A stretch of DNA of 64,000 nt from Corynebacterium amycolatum. Its GTDB lineage: Bacteria > Actinomycetota > Actinomycetes > Mycobacteriales > Mycobacteriaceae. The stretch is from the NCBI RefSeq assembly GCF_016889425.1, contig NZ_CP069513.1:434001-498000 (forward strand), in the 5' to 3' direction. Position numbers and translations under genes: made by a program. Below, piece by piece: positions 1 through 8,888 of the stretch (position 1 is its first letter; every line of letters starts with the position of its first letter). Under the pieces are notes generated by a model that did no database searches, was not told the origin of the DNA, and saw only the letters and a list, made by a program, of their open reading frames with translations.

Positions 1-240
1 CACGCAATCTTCGGTGCCGACCTGGACGCGCTGTACGACTCCCTCTACGACATGGAGGAGCACCTCGTTCCCAGCCTCCGCGATGTCCCCCGCCCGAAGG
101 CTTTCGTCTTCGAGGAGTACAGCGCGGGCAAGTTCATTGACCCGGATGCAGTCGTCGGCGTTGCCGCTGAGGTCGACCATGGTCTGCCGCTGCCGGATGG
201 CATTGCCTCCAAAGGCGAAGACAAAGGAGCACGCTCATGA
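1..240 (+). CDS. mnhE: Na+/H+ antiporter subunit E, 3' end only
   Basis: The reading frame is open from the window edge to the TGA at 238-240, so only about the last 79 codons are present. What is visible is a hydrophilic, acidic C-terminal tail with no membrane segment. I identify it from position rather than sequence: it is followed with a 4-nt ATGA overlap by subunit F and then subunit G, and E-F-G is the usual order in Mrp/Mnh multisubunit cation/proton antiporters. The membrane part lies outside the window. An unrelated upstream partner is possible but less likely. Confidence 0.7.
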   Translation, partial: HAIFGADLDALYDSLYDMEEHLVPSLRDVPRPKAFVFEEYSAGKFIDPDAVVGVAAEVDHGLPLPDGIASKGEDKGARS

Positions 241-527
241 ATGACACATTGATCGATCCCACCGCAGTACAGGTAATCAGCGGCATTGGCATTGCTCTAT
301 GTTCAGTGGCGCTGCTTGTGGGCGTGGTGCTGATCTTCCGGGTCAAGGGCAATGTCTCACGCGCAGTGCTTTCCGACGCTGCCTTCTACCCCATGGTGGG
401 AGTGTTCCTCACAACTGCCATGCTGCGGACTACGGCCATCACTTTCGATATTGCAATGCTGGCGGGTCTGCTTGGCATTCTGTCGACCGTGGGCCTGGCC
501 CGAGTTATTTCCCGTGGCCGCCGCTAA
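237..527 (+). CDS. mnhF: Na+/H+ antiporter subunit F (MrpF/MnhF)
   Basis: This 96-residue protein has three hydrophobic segments at about residues 12-33, 44-62 and 67-88, and ends in a basic tail, which matches the length and topology of MrpF. In the family, MrpF is a small obligatory subunit of the heteromultimeric monovalent cation/proton antiporter in the cytoplasmic membrane, used in sodium and alkali tolerance. The start ATG overlaps the stop of the upstream gene as ATGA and has AAAGGAG in front of it, so translation is probably coupled. Subunit G follows 24 bases downstream. Confidence 0.88.
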   Translation: MNDTLIDPTAVQVISGIGIALCSVALLVGVVLIFRVKGNVSRAVLSDAAFYPMVGVFLTTAMLRTTAITFDIAMLAGLLGILSTVGLARVISRGRR

Positions 528-551
528 GACCGATTAAGGACGAATCGCAAT

Positions 552-893
552 ATGAGTATCGCTTCAATTCTTGTAACTATATTGTTTGCCGTGCTGGTCA
601 TTGGCGGATCTTTGTACCTGCTCCTGGCGGGCGTGGCCATGTGGCGCTCTAAAGATGCCTTGAGCCGGTTGAACCAGCTTTCAGCCGGAATCATGGTGGG
701 CATCCCCGCACTGGTGATTGCCAACTTGGTCCTAGAGGCCGACCAGGGCGATTTGACGTGGGGCAAAACCCTCACCGCCATTCTGGCCATTGTTGCTGTC
801 CTGGTCGTCGCCACTGTCGCATCCGAGGTACTTGGACGCGCGGTGCTGGGTGCCCGTGATGGCTCCGCTGAGGACTACGTGCCGGAGCGGTAG
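552..893 (+). CDS. mnhG: Na+/H+ antiporter subunit G (MrpG/MnhG)
   Basis: The 113-residue product has three predicted membrane segments (about residues 5-28, 43-62 and 70-95) and a hydrophilic C-terminus. The segment MWRSKDALSRLNQLS lies where MrpG proteins carry their conserved basic loop between helices one and two. AAGGA at about 536 precedes the ATG. It is the last gene of the Mrp operon: a hairpin follows at 967-1003. Its role is as a small subunit of the cation/proton antiporter complex. Confidence 0.88.
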   Translation: MSIASILVTILFAVLVIGGSLYLLLAGVAMWRSKDALSRLNQLSAGIMVGIPALVIANLVLEADQGDLTWGKTLTAILAIVAVLVVATVASEVLGRAVLGARDGSAEDYVPER

Positions 894-966
894 CTAGCGG
901 CACGGGAAGCGTCCCGCATACGCTGCTTCCGGCCGGTTTCAGAGCAGCCTCTCAGTGCTCTCCAAG

Positions 967-1003
967 ACCCCCTTTGGGCCACCCACCCTACCCAAAAGGG
1001 GGT
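967..1003 (+). terminator. Terminator-like hairpin after the mnh operon
   Basis: ACCCCCTTTGGG pairs with CCCAAAAGGGGGT across a short loop with one bulged base. It stands 74 bases after the mnhG stop. There is only a weak U-rich tail (ATGTTT). A weaker hairpin (GGAAGC/GCTTCC) lies at about 906-931. Confidence 0.55.
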
Positions 1004-1481
1004 ATGTTTCCCCACACTTTTGGCCTCCCACAATGTGATGTACCTCTCATAGGATATGGGTCGCTCGTTAACCTCGTTTATGCCCCTAAATTGAGTGGCA
1101 GTTTTTGCCGTTAACTAACCTTTGGTTTCCCTTAGTTAGGGAACCCTTGGTTATCATTTTTGATGAATTCGCCGTTTGCCTGCACCTTTGTGACACCAAG
1201 AACAAAACAATCAATGCAATCCCGGTAAAGATTAGGAAAACAACACTTTTGTCATCCGATATTCAGGCAGAGGCCGGGGTCGTCCCGACCGACTCATAAC
1301 CGCCCTCTTTCCAATATTTTTAGATGGATTTGAGCGAGCTTCAGGGGACACAACCAACTGGAGGCGGACCGAGCCACCTATTTTTTCATTGCAGCCCCTT
1401 GGCCCATCGGTTAACTTAATTTCTGTGAGATCGCCAAGAGCGACTCAAAATCTTTACCCCCGAGAACCTAAGGATTTTCTC
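1004..1481. other. Non-coding region before the first small acidic protein
   Basis: I see no supportable gene here. The 64-codon open frame at 1105-1299 lacks a ribosome site and has no protein-like character. An imperfect inverted repeat, GGTTTCCC then GGGAACC, lies at about 1122-1146. The downstream part presumably holds the promoter and 5' leader of the gene starting at 1482, but I cannot pick a convincing -35/-10 pair. Confidence 0.5.
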
Positions 1482-1781
1482 ATGTCCTGCTCTGCAGAAG
1501 ATATCGCAACCATCCTCGAAGCCCTTCCGGCCGTCACCGTCGAGAGCCCGCTGCCGGCTTTCGAGCAGCTGGCTGGCGGCGACATCAACTTCGCTAACGT
1601 TGGTGGCGACCTGAACCTGCCGTTCGGTAACGACTTCCTGGACATCACCTCCAACGATGACTACTCCACCACCGACTCCCACGACACCGAGGTTTCCGAC
1701 TTCCTGAACCCGGAGACCCACGTCGACCAGTCCAAGGACTTCGACTTCCTGAACCCGACCATTTCTGGCATCGGCAAGTAA
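1482..1781 (+). CDS. Small acidic protein, family with 1921-2277 (function unknown)
   Basis: I chose the ATG at 1482 because AAGGA lies 8-12 bases upstream; the frame is open further upstream but has no ribosome site. The 99-residue product is strongly acidic, has no signal peptide and no membrane helix. It begins with a short amphipathic stretch (AEDIATILEALPA) followed by a Pro-rich turn, then a Gly/Asn/Asp segment with PFGNDFLDI, and ends SGIGK. PFGxDFxDI and a C-terminal GIG occur again in the next gene, so the two are paralogues. A terminator separates them, suggesting independent transcripts. I do not recognise the family. Small leaderless acidic proteins such as corynebacterial PorA/PorH exist, but no homology to them is visible. 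Confidence 0.75.
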   Translation: MSCSAEDIATILEALPAVTVESPLPAFEQLAGGDINFANVGGDLNLPFGNDFLDITSNDDYSTTDSHDTEVSDFLNPETHVDQSKDFDFLNPTISGIGK

Positions 1782-1827
1782 GCTCCCGGGCTTCATGGCA
1801 GGACAATAACTCTGCCAATCCTTGACA

Positions 1828-1867
1828 CAATAAACCGCGAGTCTCTAAAAAAGACTGCGGTTTATTG
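1828..1867 (+). terminator. Terminator hairpin between the two small paralogues
   Basis: CAATAAACCGCGAGTCT pairs with AGACTGCGGTTTATTG, with one bulged base and a 7-base A-rich loop. It stands 46 bases after the first small gene and 53 before the second. TTGACA at 1822-1827 lies just before the stem and could be a -35 for the downstream gene, but this is uncertain. Confidence 0.7.
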
Positions 1868-1920
1868 TTCAGTTAAAACCGATATTTTTCATTTCGTTAC
1901 TGTCTAAAGGAACACCAAAA

Positions 1921-2277
1921 ATGGACGTCACTCCTATCGTTGAGGTTCTGGAAGCAATGCCTTCCGGCCCGACCGTCAACGTCACCTTCGAGATTAACCC
2001 GACCATCGATGGTGATCTGACCCTCCTGGAAACCGGCGACTGGAACGCTCCGTTCGGCCGCGACTTCATGGACATCAACATCACGAACGATCAGTCCACA
2101 CACAATGACAACTCCACCCACGTCAGTGGTGTTGAGGCTGATAGTGTCTCCGACGCTGCCGAACAGGGCCGAGAGGTGTCCGAGTCCGCCGAAGAGGCTG
2201 ACGAGGCTGACGAGGCCGCAGCTGCTCCGAAGTCGATTTTCAACGGCTCCCCGAGCATGCCGGGCATCGGTGCCTAA
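1921..2277 (+). CDS. Small acidic protein, paralogue of 1482-1781 (function unknown)
   Basis: AAAGGA stands about 9 bases before the ATG. The 118-residue product has no signal peptide. Its N-terminus (VTPIVEVLEAMPSGP) resembles that of the upstream paralogue; it then has PFGRDFMDI, an Asn/Asp/Thr/Ser segment, a very acidic Glu/Asp/Ala stretch (about residues 72-102) and the ending PSMPGIGA. The shared core motif and GIG terminus show common descent, while the acidic insert is unique to this copy. It ends about 100 bases before the shared terminator with katA. Function unknown; a structural or envelope-associated role is only a guess. Confidence 0.75.
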   Translation: MDVTPIVEVLEAMPSGPTVNVTFEINPTIDGDLTLLETGDWNAPFGRDFMDINITNDQSTHNDNSTHVSGVEADSVSDAAEQGREVSESAEEADEADEAAAAPKSIFNGSPSMPGIGA

Positions 2278-2380
2278 AACAGCTCACACTTAGGGTTGTT
2301 CCTTAGCCGCCCCAAACGGGTCGGCGTGCAGGCAACCACAAAGCCCGTGGCTGTCATGCACAGACAGAATTTTTAAATAA

Positions 2381-2425
2381 AGCGTTAGCCCTGCAGCTGG
2401 TCAAACCACCTGCAGGGCTAACGCT
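2381..2425. terminator. Bidirectional terminator between small protein and katA
   Basis: A perfect 16-bp stem (AGCGTTAGCCCTGCAG and its complement) with a 13-base loop lies between two converging genes. TTTT follows on the plus strand, and on the minus strand the stem is followed by a T/A-rich run, so it can serve both. Confidence 0.9.
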
Positions 2426-2433
2426 TTTCGTAC

Positions 2434-3963
2434 TTACTTCGTTGCCTTGAAGCGCTTTTCCACCTCAGCACCGAGCCAGGAATCAACGTTGGTCCAGTAC
2501 TGGTAGACACGCTGCTCCACCTCTGGGGAAACGCCCTGCATGGCACCGACGATGTTGTTTGCCAAGCGATCGCGCTCGGCATCGTCCATCACATTGCGGA
2601 CAAGATCGCCTGCCTGCGAGAAGTCATCATCCTCAGGGTGCTGCACGTAGGCGCCGGCGTAGAACTCTTCGCCCACGCTTTCCCACTGGCCAAAAGTGCC
2701 AGCGTCAACCTGCCCCGCGTGACCGGAGTGGACTGGGCAGCCAGCGGCCTTGGCCGCAGCCGCGGTATCGGCCTCCGGGCCGCGTCCGGCGGCGTTGGAG
2801 CCATGAACCGGCAGATTCGGGTCAGCGTAGTGGTAGGTGCCGTAGCCGTCCTGCGAGAAGGAATTCACTGGGCAGCGCGGCTGGTTCACCGGCAGCTGGT
2901 CATGGTTGACACCAAGACGGTAGCGGTGCGCATCAGCGTAGGAGAACACACGAGCCAGCAGCATCTTATCCGGGGAGAAGCCGACACCCGGCACGGTATT
3001 CGACGGCGCGAATGCGGCCTGCTCAATCTCGGCGAAGAAGTTGCCCGGATTGCGGTTCAGGGTGAAGTGACCGACCGGAATCAGCGGGTAGTCCTTCTGC
3101 GACCAGGTCTTGGTCAGGTCGAACGGGTTCACCTTGTAGCCGGCAGCCTCGTCGTAAGGCATAATCTGCACCTTGACGTCCCAGGTTGGGTAGTCGCCGC
3201 GCTCAATTGCCTCGAAGAGATCCTGGCGAGCGTGATCCGTGTTTTCGCCTACCAGCTCAGCGGCCTCATCATCCGTCAGGAAGTCCCAGCCCTGGCGAGT
3301 CTTAAAGTGGTACTTAACCCAGAAGCGCTCACCTTCAGCGTTAATCCACTGGTAGGTGTGGGAACCGAAGCCGTCCATATGACGGAAGTCCTTCGGAATA
3401 CCACGGTCACCCATCAAGTAGGTGACCTGGTGAGCGGACTCCGGAGAGGCAGTCCAGAAATCCCACTGCATATTGGCATCGCGCAGACCCGTATCCGGCA
3501 GGCGCTTCTGAGAGTGGATGAAGTCCGGGAACTTAATGCCATCGCGGATAAAGAACACCGGCGTGTTGTTGCCCACGATGTCGAGGTTGCCCTCTTCGGT
3601 GTAGAACTTCAGCGAAAAACCGCGCACGTCACGCCAGCCATCCGGGGAGCCCTGCTCACCAGCGACAGTGGAGAATCGCGCCAGCATCGGAGTGACAGTG
3701 TTCGGCTGGAAGACGGCAGCCTTGGTGTACTTGGAGACATCCTCGGTGATGGTCAGCTCACCGAAAGCACCTGCGCCCTTAGCGTGAACAACGCGCTCCG
3801 GGATGCGCTCACGGTTGAAGTGTGCGAGTTTTTCCAGCAAGTGGATGTCGTGGAGGTTGATACCTCCCTGCGGGCCGTTTGTTAGCGAATGCTGCTCTGT
3901 AGGAACCGGCGCGCCGTTAAGACGAGTGGTCGGACCATTGGAGCCTTCATAGAGATTCGACAT
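2434..3963 (-). CDS. katA: Catalase
   Basis: This is a 509-residue monofunctional haem catalase that converts hydrogen peroxide to water and oxygen in the cytoplasm. The active-site His is in [11 protein letters not shown] (about residue 59), the distal Asn in VGNNTPVFF, and the haem-ligand Tyr in [14 protein letters not shown], in the family's usual order and spacing. The length fits small-subunit catalases. AGGAGG stands 6-7 bases before the ATG. It is transcribed away from the efflux operon at 4323. katA beside sigC is also the arrangement I recall in C. glutamicum, supporting orthology. No OxyR-type site could be assigned. Confidence 0.96.
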   Translation of the reverse strand: MSNLYEGSNGPTTRLNGAPVPTEQHSLTNGPQGGINLHDIHLLEKLAHFNRERIPERVVHAKGAGAFGELTITEDVSKYTKAAVFQPNTVTPMLARFSTVAGEQGSPDGWRDVRGFSLKFYTEEGNLDIVGNNTPVFFIRDGIKFPDFIHSQKRLPDTGLRDANMQWDFWTASPESAHQVTYLMGDRGIPKDFRHMDGFGSHTYQWINAEGERFWVKYHFKTRQGWDFLTDDEAAELVGENTDHARQDLFEAIERGDYPTWDVKVQIMPYDEAAGYKVNPFDLTKTWSQKDYPLIPVGHFTLNRNPGNFFAEIEQAAFAPSNTVPGVGFSPDKMLLARVFSYADAHRYRLGVNHDQLPVNQPRCPVNSFSQDGYGTYHYADPNLPVHGSNAAGRGPEADTAAAAKAAGCPVHSGHAGQVDAGTFGQWESVGEEFYAGAYVQHPEDDDFSQAGDLVRNVMDDAERDRLANNIVGAMQGVSPEVEQRVYQYWTNVDSWLGAEVEKRFKATK

Positions 3964-4322
3964 GGGGTTTCCTCCTAAAGACGAGGGCTAGATGTCAGTC
4001 GCAACATGCCCTGACGTTTTCCACCCTACACGAAGTTTCATATTTTGCCTATCAGTCCTCCGGGATTGATATATGGACTTAATTATTAGTCCGATTAGGT
4101 TCGCTATATCGGCGACGAACACTCGACCCAAAAAAGGCAGATTTTTCTCGAAGAAAACCGCACACAATGACCGTCGAAAAGCACTTACTGCGCTTTCATG
4201 CAATACCTATCAGCACTGAATAAAAGGTATAGCCAGCACTACCGCTGCCCGCGCGGGTTACGGGTAGGATTTGTCGCGTACCACGCTGTCAATTTGGATT
4301 CTGATCGGATACTTCTGCAGAC
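3964..4322. promoter_or_regulatory. Divergent control region katA / efflux operon
   Basis: This 359-base region separates katA (minus) from the adaptor gene at 4323 (plus) and must hold both promoters. It is AT-rich at about 4040-4130. I found no gene in it. TATAGC-like -10 candidates exist on the plus strand near 4232, but I could not pair them with a good -35. Confidence 0.45.
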
Positions 4323-5426
4323 ATGAAAAAACAAGGGAGGGGCGCAAAAGCGCTCACAGTCTTCAAGTACACGCTGGCGTTGCTGGCGACCATTGCGCTT
4401 CTCAAGATCGCATTCTTCCCCGCTAACGACGAGGGCTATGCGCAAGCAACCGGTGATTTCTCCCAACCCACCACGGAGCTATCCCCTCAGCGGATCAATA
4501 ACACGCAGAAACTGTCTGCCACCATCGTCCCGGATGAGCCCACCGTGATCCGTGCCAACGCGTCTGGTGAAATCACTGACGCCTTTGTCAACAGCGGTGG
4601 CAACGCCGTAGAGGGCCAAAACCTGCTTCAGGTGAAGAAAACCTCGGTGTCCGAGAATGCCAGCACCTCCGGCAGCGCGGATTCCGATGATGAAAGCGCC
4701 GCAGCTGCCGCGCCCGAAACTACCGTGACCTGGGGAAACATCACCGCTAAGGCTTCTGGCACTGTGCAGTGGGATATCGTCATTGGCCAGACGGTCGAGA
4801 TTGGCCAGGAAATTGGCACCATTTCGCCGAATAGCTTCCACGCCGTAGCACCTATTAAGCCGAGCCAGCTGTACACGCTGGGAGACTCGATTAACAATGG
4901 CCGCCTCGCTATCACCGATGGCCCGGCACCATTTTTGTGTGATTCGGTGAAGACTGTCACGGGAAGTGGCACGGGCTCGCAGAACACCGGCGCCGGAGAG
5001 GGTGCTGGCATGGGTGCCGCCGCTGCGGGGAGTTCCTCGGGCGGCCCACAGCTGCGCTGCGATATTCCCGCAGATCAGACCGTCTACGAAGGTGTTCCCG
5101 CAACGCTGATTCTTGGCAGCGGCACGACCTCGGAGGTTCCAGCACTGCCAGTGACCGCCGTGGAGGGACGCTTCCGCGAAGGTGTTGTCTACGCTCCAGC
5201 TAAGGATGGCGGCAAGCCCACCAAGATCAAGGTCGAGCTGGGCGCCAACGATGGCACTTTCATTGAAATCAAGCGTGGCCTGAAGGAAGGCCAGCAGGTT
5301 TTGGAGTATGTGCCTTCCTACAGGAACGAGTTCGCTGGCGACGGCAGCGGCACTGGCACCGGCACTGGTGAAGGCAGTGACACTGGCTTCGACGAGTCCG
5401 GCGATGACGCTGGCTCTGAAAAGTAG
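4323..5426 (+). CDS. MacA/HlyD-like periplasmic adaptor of an ABC efflux system
   Basis: The 367-residue product has an N-terminal membrane anchor or signal (about residues 10-30), then a short biotinyl-lipoyl-like half (IRANASGEITDAFVNSGG), a Ser/Asp/Ala-rich linker (about 108-135), a second lipoyl half (TAKASGTVQWDIVIGQTVEIGQ) and a Gly-rich tail. The order lipoyl-linker-lipoyl is that of RND/ABC membrane-fusion adaptors. The next two genes encode a LolD/MacB-type ATPase and an FtsX/MacB-type permease, so the three form one exporter. The Gly/Ser/Thr low-complexity tail is typical of actinobacterial versions. The substrate is unknown; a peptide or antibiotic is a guess from family. Confidence 0.8.
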   Translation: MKKQGRGAKALTVFKYTLALLATIALLKIAFFPANDEGYAQATGDFSQPTTELSPQRINNTQKLSATIVPDEPTVIRANASGEITDAFVNSGGNAVEGQNLLQVKKTSVSENASTSGSADSDDESAAAAAPETTVTWGNITAKASGTVQWDIVIGQTVEIGQEIGTISPNSFHAVAPIKPSQLYTLGDSINNGRLAITDGPAPFLCDSVKTVTGSGTGSQNTGAGEGAGMGAAAAGSSSGGPQLRCDIPADQTVYEGVPATLILGSGTTSEVPALPVTAVEGRFREGVVYAPAKDGGKPTKIKVELGANDGTFIEIKRGLKEGQQVLEYVPSYRNEFAGDGSGTGTGTGEGSDTGFDESGDDAGSEK

Positions 5427-5435
5427 GCCCGCGCC

Positions 5436-6173
5436 ATGCTTAGTTTGACCGCAGTCACTCGAACAGTGACGCTCCCCAACGGCGAGGAGCTGCCTATTTT
5501 GAAAGGCATCGACCTCGAAGTGCCACGCGGTGAGCACCTCAGCATTGTCGGCCAGTCCGGTTCGGGTAAGTCAACGCTGCTGAACATCATTGGCATGCTC
5601 GATTTGCCGGATTCTGGCACGTACACGTTCGACGGCACTGATATTTCCACCTTGTCGGATAGGAAACGCGCTGCGCTCCGGGGCGATAATTTAGGATTTG
5701 TCTTCCAGCAGTTCAACCTCTTCCCCTCCCGCACCACTCTGGAAAACGTTGAGGTTCCGCTGATGTACGACCGAGGCGAGAAGTTCTGGAATCGCACCGA
5801 GCTCGCCGCCGCGATGCTGGAGCGCGTCGGTCTGGGAGACCGCCTAGAGGCCACGCCTTCGCAGCTTTCCGGTGGTGAACAGCAGCGTGTGGCAATTGCC
5901 CGTGCGCTCGTGCGCCAACCGCAGCTCATTCTTGCCGATGAGCCCACTGGTGCGCTCGATGTCGACACCGGCAAGATCGTCATGGATCTGCTCGAAGAAG
6001 TCGCCACGGAAAACAATGCTGCGCTGATTGTGATTACGCACGATTTAGAGGTCGCCGAGCGCGGCGATCGGGCACTTGAGCTTCGCGACGGTCAGTTGCA
6101 CGCCGACTCCGTCCTGCTATCTGCCGCCAACGCTATGCACGGCTTCGAGGAGGTTGCTGATGACGACGAATAA
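5436..6173 (+). CDS. MacB/LolD-type ABC transporter ATP-binding protein
   Basis: This 245-residue ATPase has Walker A GQSGSGKSTLL (about residues 38-48), Q-loop FVFQQFNLFPSRT, signature LSGGEQQRVAIARAL, Walker B LILADEPTGALD and the switch His in VITHD. The signature and the EPTGALD form are those of the LolD/MacB/FtsE subfamily, which energises efflux rather than import. It starts 9 bases after the adaptor stop and overlaps the permease gene by 14 bases, so the three are co-translated. Confidence 0.92.
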   Translation: MLSLTAVTRTVTLPNGEELPILKGIDLEVPRGEHLSIVGQSGSGKSTLLNIIGMLDLPDSGTYTFDGTDISTLSDRKRAALRGDNLGFVFQQFNLFPSRTTLENVEVPLMYDRGEKFWNRTELAAAMLERVGLGDRLEATPSQLSGGEQQRVAIARALVRQPQLILADEPTGALDVDTGKIVMDLLEEVATENNAALIVITHDLEVAERGDRALELRDGQLHADSVLLSAANAMHGFEEVADDDE

Positions 6174-7590
6174 AGAAACAGAATCGAAGTCACGGCCTTC
6201 CTTCCTCTATGCAGCAACGCCTTATCTCGGCGCTCTGCTGGAAGCGTGGCATGAGCTGCGCATTAACCGTGGCCGCATCATGCTGTCGCTGGTCAGTGTG
6301 GCCGCCGCAGTGTGGGCGATGACCACAGTCATTGCGCTTGGCAATATTCTCACCAGCTCTCAGGATGCGGTAACCGCGCAGAGCACGGGTGTCGCCGGCA
6401 CGGTCACGTTGACTGCCGGAGCGGGTAGTTCCGGTTCTGAGGATAGTGGAGACTTCGGCGATGGCGGCTTCGGTGACAGCAGCGCCGGCACAATGGCCGA
6501 TAGCTTCGGCAGCTTCGGCGGCGCGGGCGTCGGCGGAAACGGACCGGACGATTTGAGCGTCATCAATCCGGACGGGTCCATCAACGACGCTTTTTCCGCT
6601 GCCACGCATCGCCTGGTAGAGACCACCCATGCCAACTTGTGGTCGCGGGTTCGCATGCAGCCAGCCACACCTGAGCACAATATGGATGACTGCGCACCGG
6701 ATGATTACGAGTGCTTTTCGCCAGGTACTCCGGAGCTGATCGCCGCTGACCCGGGCTGGTTCGACATCTACGCCCGCACCATCGTGCAGGGACGCCGCTT
6801 GGAAGATGCCGATGGCCAGCGCTTGATGAACCCCGTGGTGGTCAACGACCAGTTCTACGAGAGCCTGGGAAACCCAGCGCTAGCCGACCACCCAACCTTC
6901 ACCTTGAAGGAAACCGGCAACACCACTTTCACCGTGGTGGGAGTGTATAAGTCCCTCGGATCGTGGGACGCCCCGAGCGTTGTCACGCACTACGATTCCT
7001 TCCTCAATGCCGGCTACGAGGGTCCGGTGGGTGAGCCGCAACTGCTCGTCGCAACGCCTGAGGAGTCCGCGAAGGAGAACCAGAAGGCGCTGCACAATAT
7101 TTTCCAGGCGGAGCTCGGCCCCAGCTGGAAGGTGAATACCTCCCTGTCGGAGAAGGACACGGAGATTTCCCAGGAGATGAATAACACCATCACTACGGCG
7201 CTGGGCATTATCGGTGGCATTGTGATCGCGCTTGGCGCGTTGGGCCTGCTCACGGTCTCGATTGTCACCATCGGCCACCGTGTCCGTGAGATTGGTATTC
7301 GTCGCGCAATGGGCGCGTCGGCAGGCCGGATTTTTATCTCTGTGTTCTTGGAGTCGATTGTCGCCACGACGGTGGCGGGCGTGGTTGGCGTGATTGCCTC
7401 GATCATCACGGTCAAGCAGCTGCCGCTGGATAAGATGTTGGCGTTGCCGCTGGAGACCGGTGCCGTGGCCTACCCCGTCACGGCCGCTGTAATCGGCGTG
7501 TTGGTCGCGACATTCGTGGGCGCGCTGGCGGGTATTATCCCGGCCACCATCGCAGTCCGCGTCAAGCCCATCGACGCCATCCGCTTCTAA
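6160..7590 (+). CDS. MacB/FtsX-type ABC transporter permease
   Basis: I chose the ATG at 6160 because GAGGAGG lies 7 bases before it and it overlaps the ATPase gene; the frame is open further upstream but has no ribosome site. The 476-residue product has a first membrane helix at about 38-60, a large extracytoplasmic domain beginning with a Gly/Ser/Asp-rich stretch, and three C-terminal helices. The conserved FtsX signature VREIGIRRAMGASAGRI lies after the second helix. This is the MacB topology of one helix, a periplasmic domain and three helices. A strong terminator follows. Confidence 0.9.
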   Translation: MTTNKETESKSRPSFLYAATPYLGALLEAWHELRINRGRIMLSLVSVAAAVWAMTTVIALGNILTSSQDAVTAQSTGVAGTVTLTAGAGSSGSEDSGDFGDGGFGDSSAGTMADSFGSFGGAGVGGNGPDDLSVINPDGSINDAFSAATHRLVETTHANLWSRVRMQPATPEHNMDDCAPDDYECFSPGTPELIAADPGWFDIYARTIVQGRRLEDADGQRLMNPVVVNDQFYESLGNPALADHPTFTLKETGNTTFTVVGVYKSLGSWDAPSVVTHYDSFLNAGYEGPVGEPQLLVATPEESAKENQKALHNIFQAELGPSWKVNTSLSEKDTEISQEMNNTITTALGIIGGIVIALGALGLLTVSIVTIGHRVREIGIRRAMGASAGRIFISVFLESIVATTVAGVVGVIASIITVKQLPLDKMLALPLETGAVAYPVTAAVIGVLVATFVGALAGIIPATIAVRVKPIDAIRF

Positions 7591-7605
7591 CACTTCAGCC
7601 CCTAG

Positions 7606-7664
7606 TTCGCCTGGCTGCGTCGCCGCCTGCTTTTTGCAGGTGAGACCACGTGCAGCCAGGCGAA
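7606..7664 (+). terminator. Terminator after the efflux operon
   Basis: TTCGCCTGGCTGC pairs perfectly with GCAGCCAGGCGAA over 13 bp, and a smaller hairpin (CCTGC/GCAGG) sits in the loop. ATCTTTAGGTTTT follows. It ends the operon and insulates sigC. Confidence 0.8.
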
Positions 7665-7698
7665 TTATCTTTAGGTTTTAAGTTGCTAAGCTATTGCC

Positions 7699-8277
7699 AT
7701 GACTCCTGCACGCCTCGTCTCTAATGACGAATACATCACGCAGCTGGCGCTGAAAGCCGGTCGCGGTGATCAGGCTGCGCTGACGGAGTTCGTGCGGCTG
7801 ACGCAGAAGGACGTGTGGCGTTTGGTCGCACATCTGGGCGGCGTTGATGCTGCGGATGATTTAACGCAGGAGACGTATCTGCGTGTCATGGGGGCACTTC
7901 CCCGTTTTGCGGCGCGTTCTTCTGCCCGCACCTGGCTGTTGTCGCTGGCCCGGCGCGTGTGGGTGGATTCGGTCCGCCATGATTCGGCGCGCCCGAAGAA
8001 GTCTGCGGTGGAAGTGGAAAACGCTGCCGAGCAGTTTACGACTGGCGAGTCGTGGTCAGAGCTCGCCGACGCCCGCGTGCTGCTGGAGCAGCTGCCGGAA
8101 GAACGCCGCGAGGCGCTCATTCTGACGCAGGTGCTGGGTTACTCCTACGCGGAGGCCGCGGAAATCGCAGGTTGTCGCGTGGGCACTATTCGCTCACGCG
8201 TCGCCCGTGCGCGCCGCGATTTGGTTGCCGCACTTGGCGACGGCGACAGTGTCAACGGCGACTCTACAGCTGTTTAG
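7699..8277 (+). CDS. sigC: ECF-type RNA polymerase sigma factor SigC
   Basis: The 192-residue product has an ECF sigma layout: region 2 at about 20-90 (DDLTQETYLRVMGALPRF and RTWLLSLARRVWVDSVRHD) and region 4 at about 122-180 with the helix-turn-helix LGYSYAEAAEIAGCRVGTIRSRVARAR. It directs RNA polymerase to a specific promoter set. Placement near lysC-asd and katA matches the position of sigC (cg0309) in C. glutamicum as I recall it. No anti-sigma factor gene is adjacent. The last 25 codons recur, decayed, at 11600-11682 on the far side of the Asp23 operon. Confidence 0.85.
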   Translation: MTPARLVSNDEYITQLALKAGRGDQAALTEFVRLTQKDVWRLVAHLGGVDAADDLTQETYLRVMGALPRFAARSSARTWLLSLARRVWVDSVRHDSARPKKSAVEVENAAEQFTTGESWSELADARVLLEQLPEERREALILTQVLGYSYAEAAEIAGCRVGTIRSRVARARRDLVAALGDGDSVNGDSTAV

Positions 8278-8336
8278 GCCCGTTCCAGCCAGAGGACGTA
8301 GCTAGCCGTTGTAGGTTGTCTCTCCCGCGAGGCTAA

Positions 8337-8888
8337 CTAACGGTCCAGTTCGATTTTGTAGGTCGAGGCGATATCCGCATGGCCGAGGGCATCACGCATT
8401 TCACGCTCCGCGTTTTTCAGGGCAGCTACAACGGCGGGGAGGCTCGCCTGCGGCGGCATCGCCACAGTCACTTCTAACGTCGGGATTCCATTATCCCGGT
8501 AGACCCGTGAATCCGCCTGGTTGATGTGGGCGTTGCGCTCTAGATCGGTGCACACCGCATCGGCAACATCGGCGACCGGCAGCGAAATCTCTCCTAACTT
8601 TTCCTGTGATTCGGATGCGGAAACCGTGCTGAACCGGTGTGATCGCAGATTAGCGACCACCAAGCTGCAGCCGACCACCGCTAGAATCGCTGTAATTACA
8701 CCGAGGACGGGAACATACCAGCTTTGCTCAGGTATTTTTCCCCAGGATTCCATCCGCCCGGTGTCATGAAGCCACTGTGCAGGAGCGACATCGAAGTAGC
8801 TAGCAATCGCCCATGTTGCTACCAGTAGTAACAGCGCTGAGAAGAGGAACAACACAATTCGGTCGAATACGCTTACTGATGTTTTCAC
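8337..8888 (-). CDS. AmaP-like membrane protein of the Asp23/Gls24 operon
   Basis: The 183-residue protein has two membrane helices (about 9-29 and 57-79) and a soluble C-terminal domain (about 95-183). Its pattern LPVADVADAVCTDLERN plus a beta-strand-rich end resembles the alkaline-shock membrane anchor AmaP, which holds Asp23 at the membrane in staphylococci. It is the last gene of a five-gene operon and overlaps its upstream neighbour as ATGA. A role as membrane anchor for the Asp23 proteins is inferred from this context. Confidence 0.65.
   Translation of the reverse strand: MKTSVSVFDRIVLFLFSALLLLVATWAIASYFDVAPAQWLHDTGRMESWGKIPEQSWYVPVLGVITAILAVVGCSLVVANLRSHRFSTVSASESQEKLGEISLPVADVADAVCTDLERNAHINQADSRVYRDNGIPTLEVTVAMPPQASLPAVVAALKNAEREMRDALGHADIASTYKIELDR

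Noticed and set aside
1104..1150. DtxR-like iron box near TTAACTAACCTTTGG
   Set aside because: The match to the 19-bp DtxR consensus is poor and the neighbouring genes are not iron-related.
1105..1299. 64-codon open frame after the mnh operon
   Set aside because: No ribosome site, no known pattern, lies in a probable leader region.
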